A stretch of 6,655 nucleotides of DNA from Bacteroidales bacterium (GTDB lineage Bacteria; Bacteroidota; Bacteroidia; Bacteroidales; UBA7960): NCBI GenBank assembly GCA_003451785.1, contig DMJL01000237.1:1-6655 (forward strand). The letters run 5' to 3'. Positions 5,463-6,655 of the stretch are shown here, in pieces. Both the position numbers and the translations under genes were made by a program. The first letter of the stretch is position 1. Each line of letters starts with the position of its first letter. Under the pieces are notes generated by a model that was not told where the DNA came from, did not search any database, and worked only from the letters and a program-made list of their open reading frames with translations.

Positions 5463-6092
5463 TTAGAACAAGAATCCCAAACTTAGAATAAATTGTCGTG
5501 GTCTTGTATCGAAAGCAATGTTTTGCCCACCGATATTCACTCCTGAGCCTAATCTGCTCAAATTATCTTCGAAGCGTGCATCCACCATAAGGCTACCCAA
5601 AACAATACCAACACCCACCTGATAGCCCAGAGTTGTATTGTTCACCACTTGATCGAAATTTATGTCATCGTCCAAATCATTCCAATTATCAAGCAGCATT
5701 GAGAAGACAGGCCCAACACCCACCTTCAAAGGTCCGATACTCATACCCACCTGCACTGGTAATGTAAGATGGGCATATTCTTGTAAAAAGGAAGTAGCAA
5801 CCGGATTGACACCTGTAGGCGTTAGCACCATATTTCTTCCGGTTTGGGTGTAAAGCAACTCGGGTTGCAGGAAAAATCCTGCCAGTTTGAAATAACTGGT
5901 AAGCCCCGCATGAAAACCTGTGTGCGATTCTGCCAATGCAGATACTATGTAACCTGCCGTGGGCGGAGTGGTCTGCAATTCTGGCAAACTGGAAAAGTTT
6001 AGACCACCTTTAAGTCCAAAGGAAATCCTTTGAGCTATGCCTACATTTGCCATCGTTACAACCAAGAGAAACAGAACAAACAATTTTTTCAT
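5463..6092 (-). CDS. Outer-membrane beta-barrel protein (porin-family, OMP_b-brl type)
   Basis: This is probably an eight-stranded-type outer-membrane barrel of the family commonly annotated in Bacteroidota as porin family or PorT-like. The 209-residue product starts with a signal peptide, MKKLFVLFLL through ANVGIA, with likely cleavage after Ala20 (GIA/QR). Amphipathic strands follow. The first is ISFGLKGGLNFSSL (23-36), a typical opening for the family. Later ones include FFLQPELLYTQTGRN (73-87), YAHLTLPVQVGMSIG (106-120), LKVGVGPVFSMLL (122-134) and YQVGVGIVLGSLMVDARFED (157-176). The chain ends FILSLGFLF, with a terminal Phe as expected for insertion by the BAM machinery. An acidic segment, DNWNDLDDDINFD (135-147), probably forms an exposed loop. 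The start at 6092 fixes the signal peptide. It is a single-gene unit with its own terminator. Whether it forms a pore or is a structural or adhesive barrel cannot be told. Confidence 0.88.
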   Translation of the reverse strand: MKKLFVLFLLVVTMANVGIAQRISFGLKGGLNFSSLPELQTTPPTAGYIVSALAESHTGFHAGLTSYFKLAGFFLQPELLYTQTGRNMVLTPTGVNPVATSFLQEYAHLTLPVQVGMSIGPLKVGVGPVFSMLLDNWNDLDDDINFDQVVNNTTLGYQVGVGIVLGSLMVDARFEDNLSRLGSGVNIGGQNIAFDTRPRQFILSLGFLF

Positions 6093-6158
6093 GGTAAAAT
6101 AGAATTAAAATTAAATACCAAAATCTGTGCACTGTTGAAAATTCCAAAACTCCAAAGA

Positions 6159-6166
6159 CAAAAATA
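6159..6166 (-). promoter_or_regulatory. Candidate -7 promoter element for the beta-barrel gene
   Basis: Read on minus, TATTTTTG (6166-6159) matches the Bacteroidota -7 consensus TAnnTTTG. The implied start near 6152 gives a leader of about 60 bases. I found no good -33 TTTG at the right distance, so support is moderate to weak. Confidence 0.4.
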
Positions 6167-6355
6167 CTGCCAAACTAATTTTTGGGCATCATAACGCGCA
6201 TAATACTAACGCCTATTCATTAGGTTTCAAAATGTATTTCGAAAATATTTGTGCCTTAATCCTTACGAATCCAAATTGTATTAATCAAATGAACCTTAGC
6301 AATACTATAAGCATTCAGAACACCGGCAAACTGCCATTAAAAATCAATCAAAGTT

Positions 6356-6655
6356 TTAATCCCGCAACATTCTAAGCTTTTCTTCAAGGATTAAAACCTC
6401 TTGACGAGTTTTCTCAATTTTTTCCTCGATGCTAATTTTCAACAGGTCAGCCTTTTTGGAAGATGCCAGATAGCCAATATTGTTTTCCAAGACCTTAACC
6501 TCGTGTTGCAACTCGCTGATTTTCTTTAAAATATTTGTACGCTCCCAATAGATAGCTTGATCTGCATTGGGTGCGCTTTTCAAGTTCTCAACTTTAGCTT
6601 TATAGGAGTTGGTACTCTTTATATTCTTGCTGATACTCAGTCTTTCGAACAAATC
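6356..6655 (-). CDS. Coiled-coil protein, probable DUF349 protein C-terminus (5' truncated)
   Basis: The last 99 codons of a gene that enters from beyond the window are visible. The frame is open to base 6655, where it reads DLFERLSIS. The TTG at 6652 could be mistaken for a start but is more likely an internal Leu. The fragment is charged and helical. The second half, ERTNILKKISELQHEV (37-52 of the fragment counted from that Leu), then LENNIGYLASSKKADLL and a Lys/Glu heptad-like stretch to the end, strongly suggests a coiled coil. The pattern ENNIGYLASSKKA followed by EEKIEKTRQEV resembles the C-terminal region I associate with Bacteroidota DUF349 proteins, whose function is poorly known. 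No DUF349 repeat itself is visible, so the family call is tentative. I saw no good terminator after the stop. Confidence 0.55.
   Translation of the reverse strand, partial: DLFERLSISKNIKSTNSYKAKVENLKSAPNADQAIYWERTNILKKISELQHEVKVLENNIGYLASSKKADLLKISIEEKIEKTRQEVLILEEKLRMLRD

Noticed and set aside
6331..6345. GGCA-AAC-TGCC-like hairpin after the DUF349-like gene
   Set aside because: Only four base pairs, and no T-tract follows on the minus strand.
6232..6375. 47-codon plus-strand open frame (starting MYFENICALI) overlapping the DUF349-like gene end
   Set aside because: No recognisable domain, no good promoter or ribosome-binding signal, and it runs antisense into the 3' end of a more convincing gene. 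A chance open frame in AT-rich DNA is more likely.
1..6655. Mobile element, CRISPR, tRNA, defence or toxin-antitoxin system
   Set aside because: I saw no transposase, regular direct-repeat array, cloverleaf or toxin/antitoxin-like pair. The content is housekeeping and envelope genes with normal-looking spacing.

Overview
The window reads as a chromosomal segment of a Bacteroidota bacterium. The evidence is a ribosomal protein S16 with a long Lys/Glu-rich C-terminal tail, an outer-membrane beta-barrel of the Bacteroidota type, a probable DUF349 protein C-terminus, little or no Shine-Dalgarno sequence before the starts, and promoter-like sequences of the Bacteroidota TTTG / TAnnTTTG type. The DNA is AT-rich with AT-rich spacers. 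Genus cannot be told from this sequence. I saw no mobile element, CRISPR array, tRNA or rRNA. It looks like ordinary core chromosome rather than an accessory island.

Layout. Bases 1-1888 (+) form a translation cluster: the 3' part of rpsP (S16), then rimM (30S maturation factor), then a trmN6/yfiC-type tRNA1(Val) A37 N6-methyltransferase. The cluster ends at a bidirectional terminator (about 1997-2039), shared with a convergent minus-strand gene for a 55-residue, extremely acidic probable lipoprotein (2048-2215). Upstream of that, also on minus, is a dicarboxylate/amino acid:cation symporter (2502-3719) with its own well-formed promoter. A 349-base non-coding region (3720-4068) separates it from a divergent plus-strand LolC/LolE-type ABC permease (4069-5289). 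That permease converges on a minus-strand outer-membrane beta-barrel protein (5463-6092), and a strong hairpin terminator (about 5382-5423) lies between them. The window ends inside a minus-strand coiled-coil protein that is probably the C-terminus of a DUF349 protein (6356-6655).

How the genes relate. Only rpsP-rimM-trmN6 looks like a functional unit (ribosome assembly and tRNA modification). The others appear to be single-gene units. Three of them concern the cell envelope (lipoprotein, Lol-type permease, beta-barrel), but nothing in the sequence ties them into one pathway.

I found no convincing undescribed system. The observations most worth checking are two tandem perfect stem-loops in the rpsP-rimM spacer, the small all-acidic lipoprotein, and a 10-bp inverted repeat overlapping the -7 box of the permease gene.
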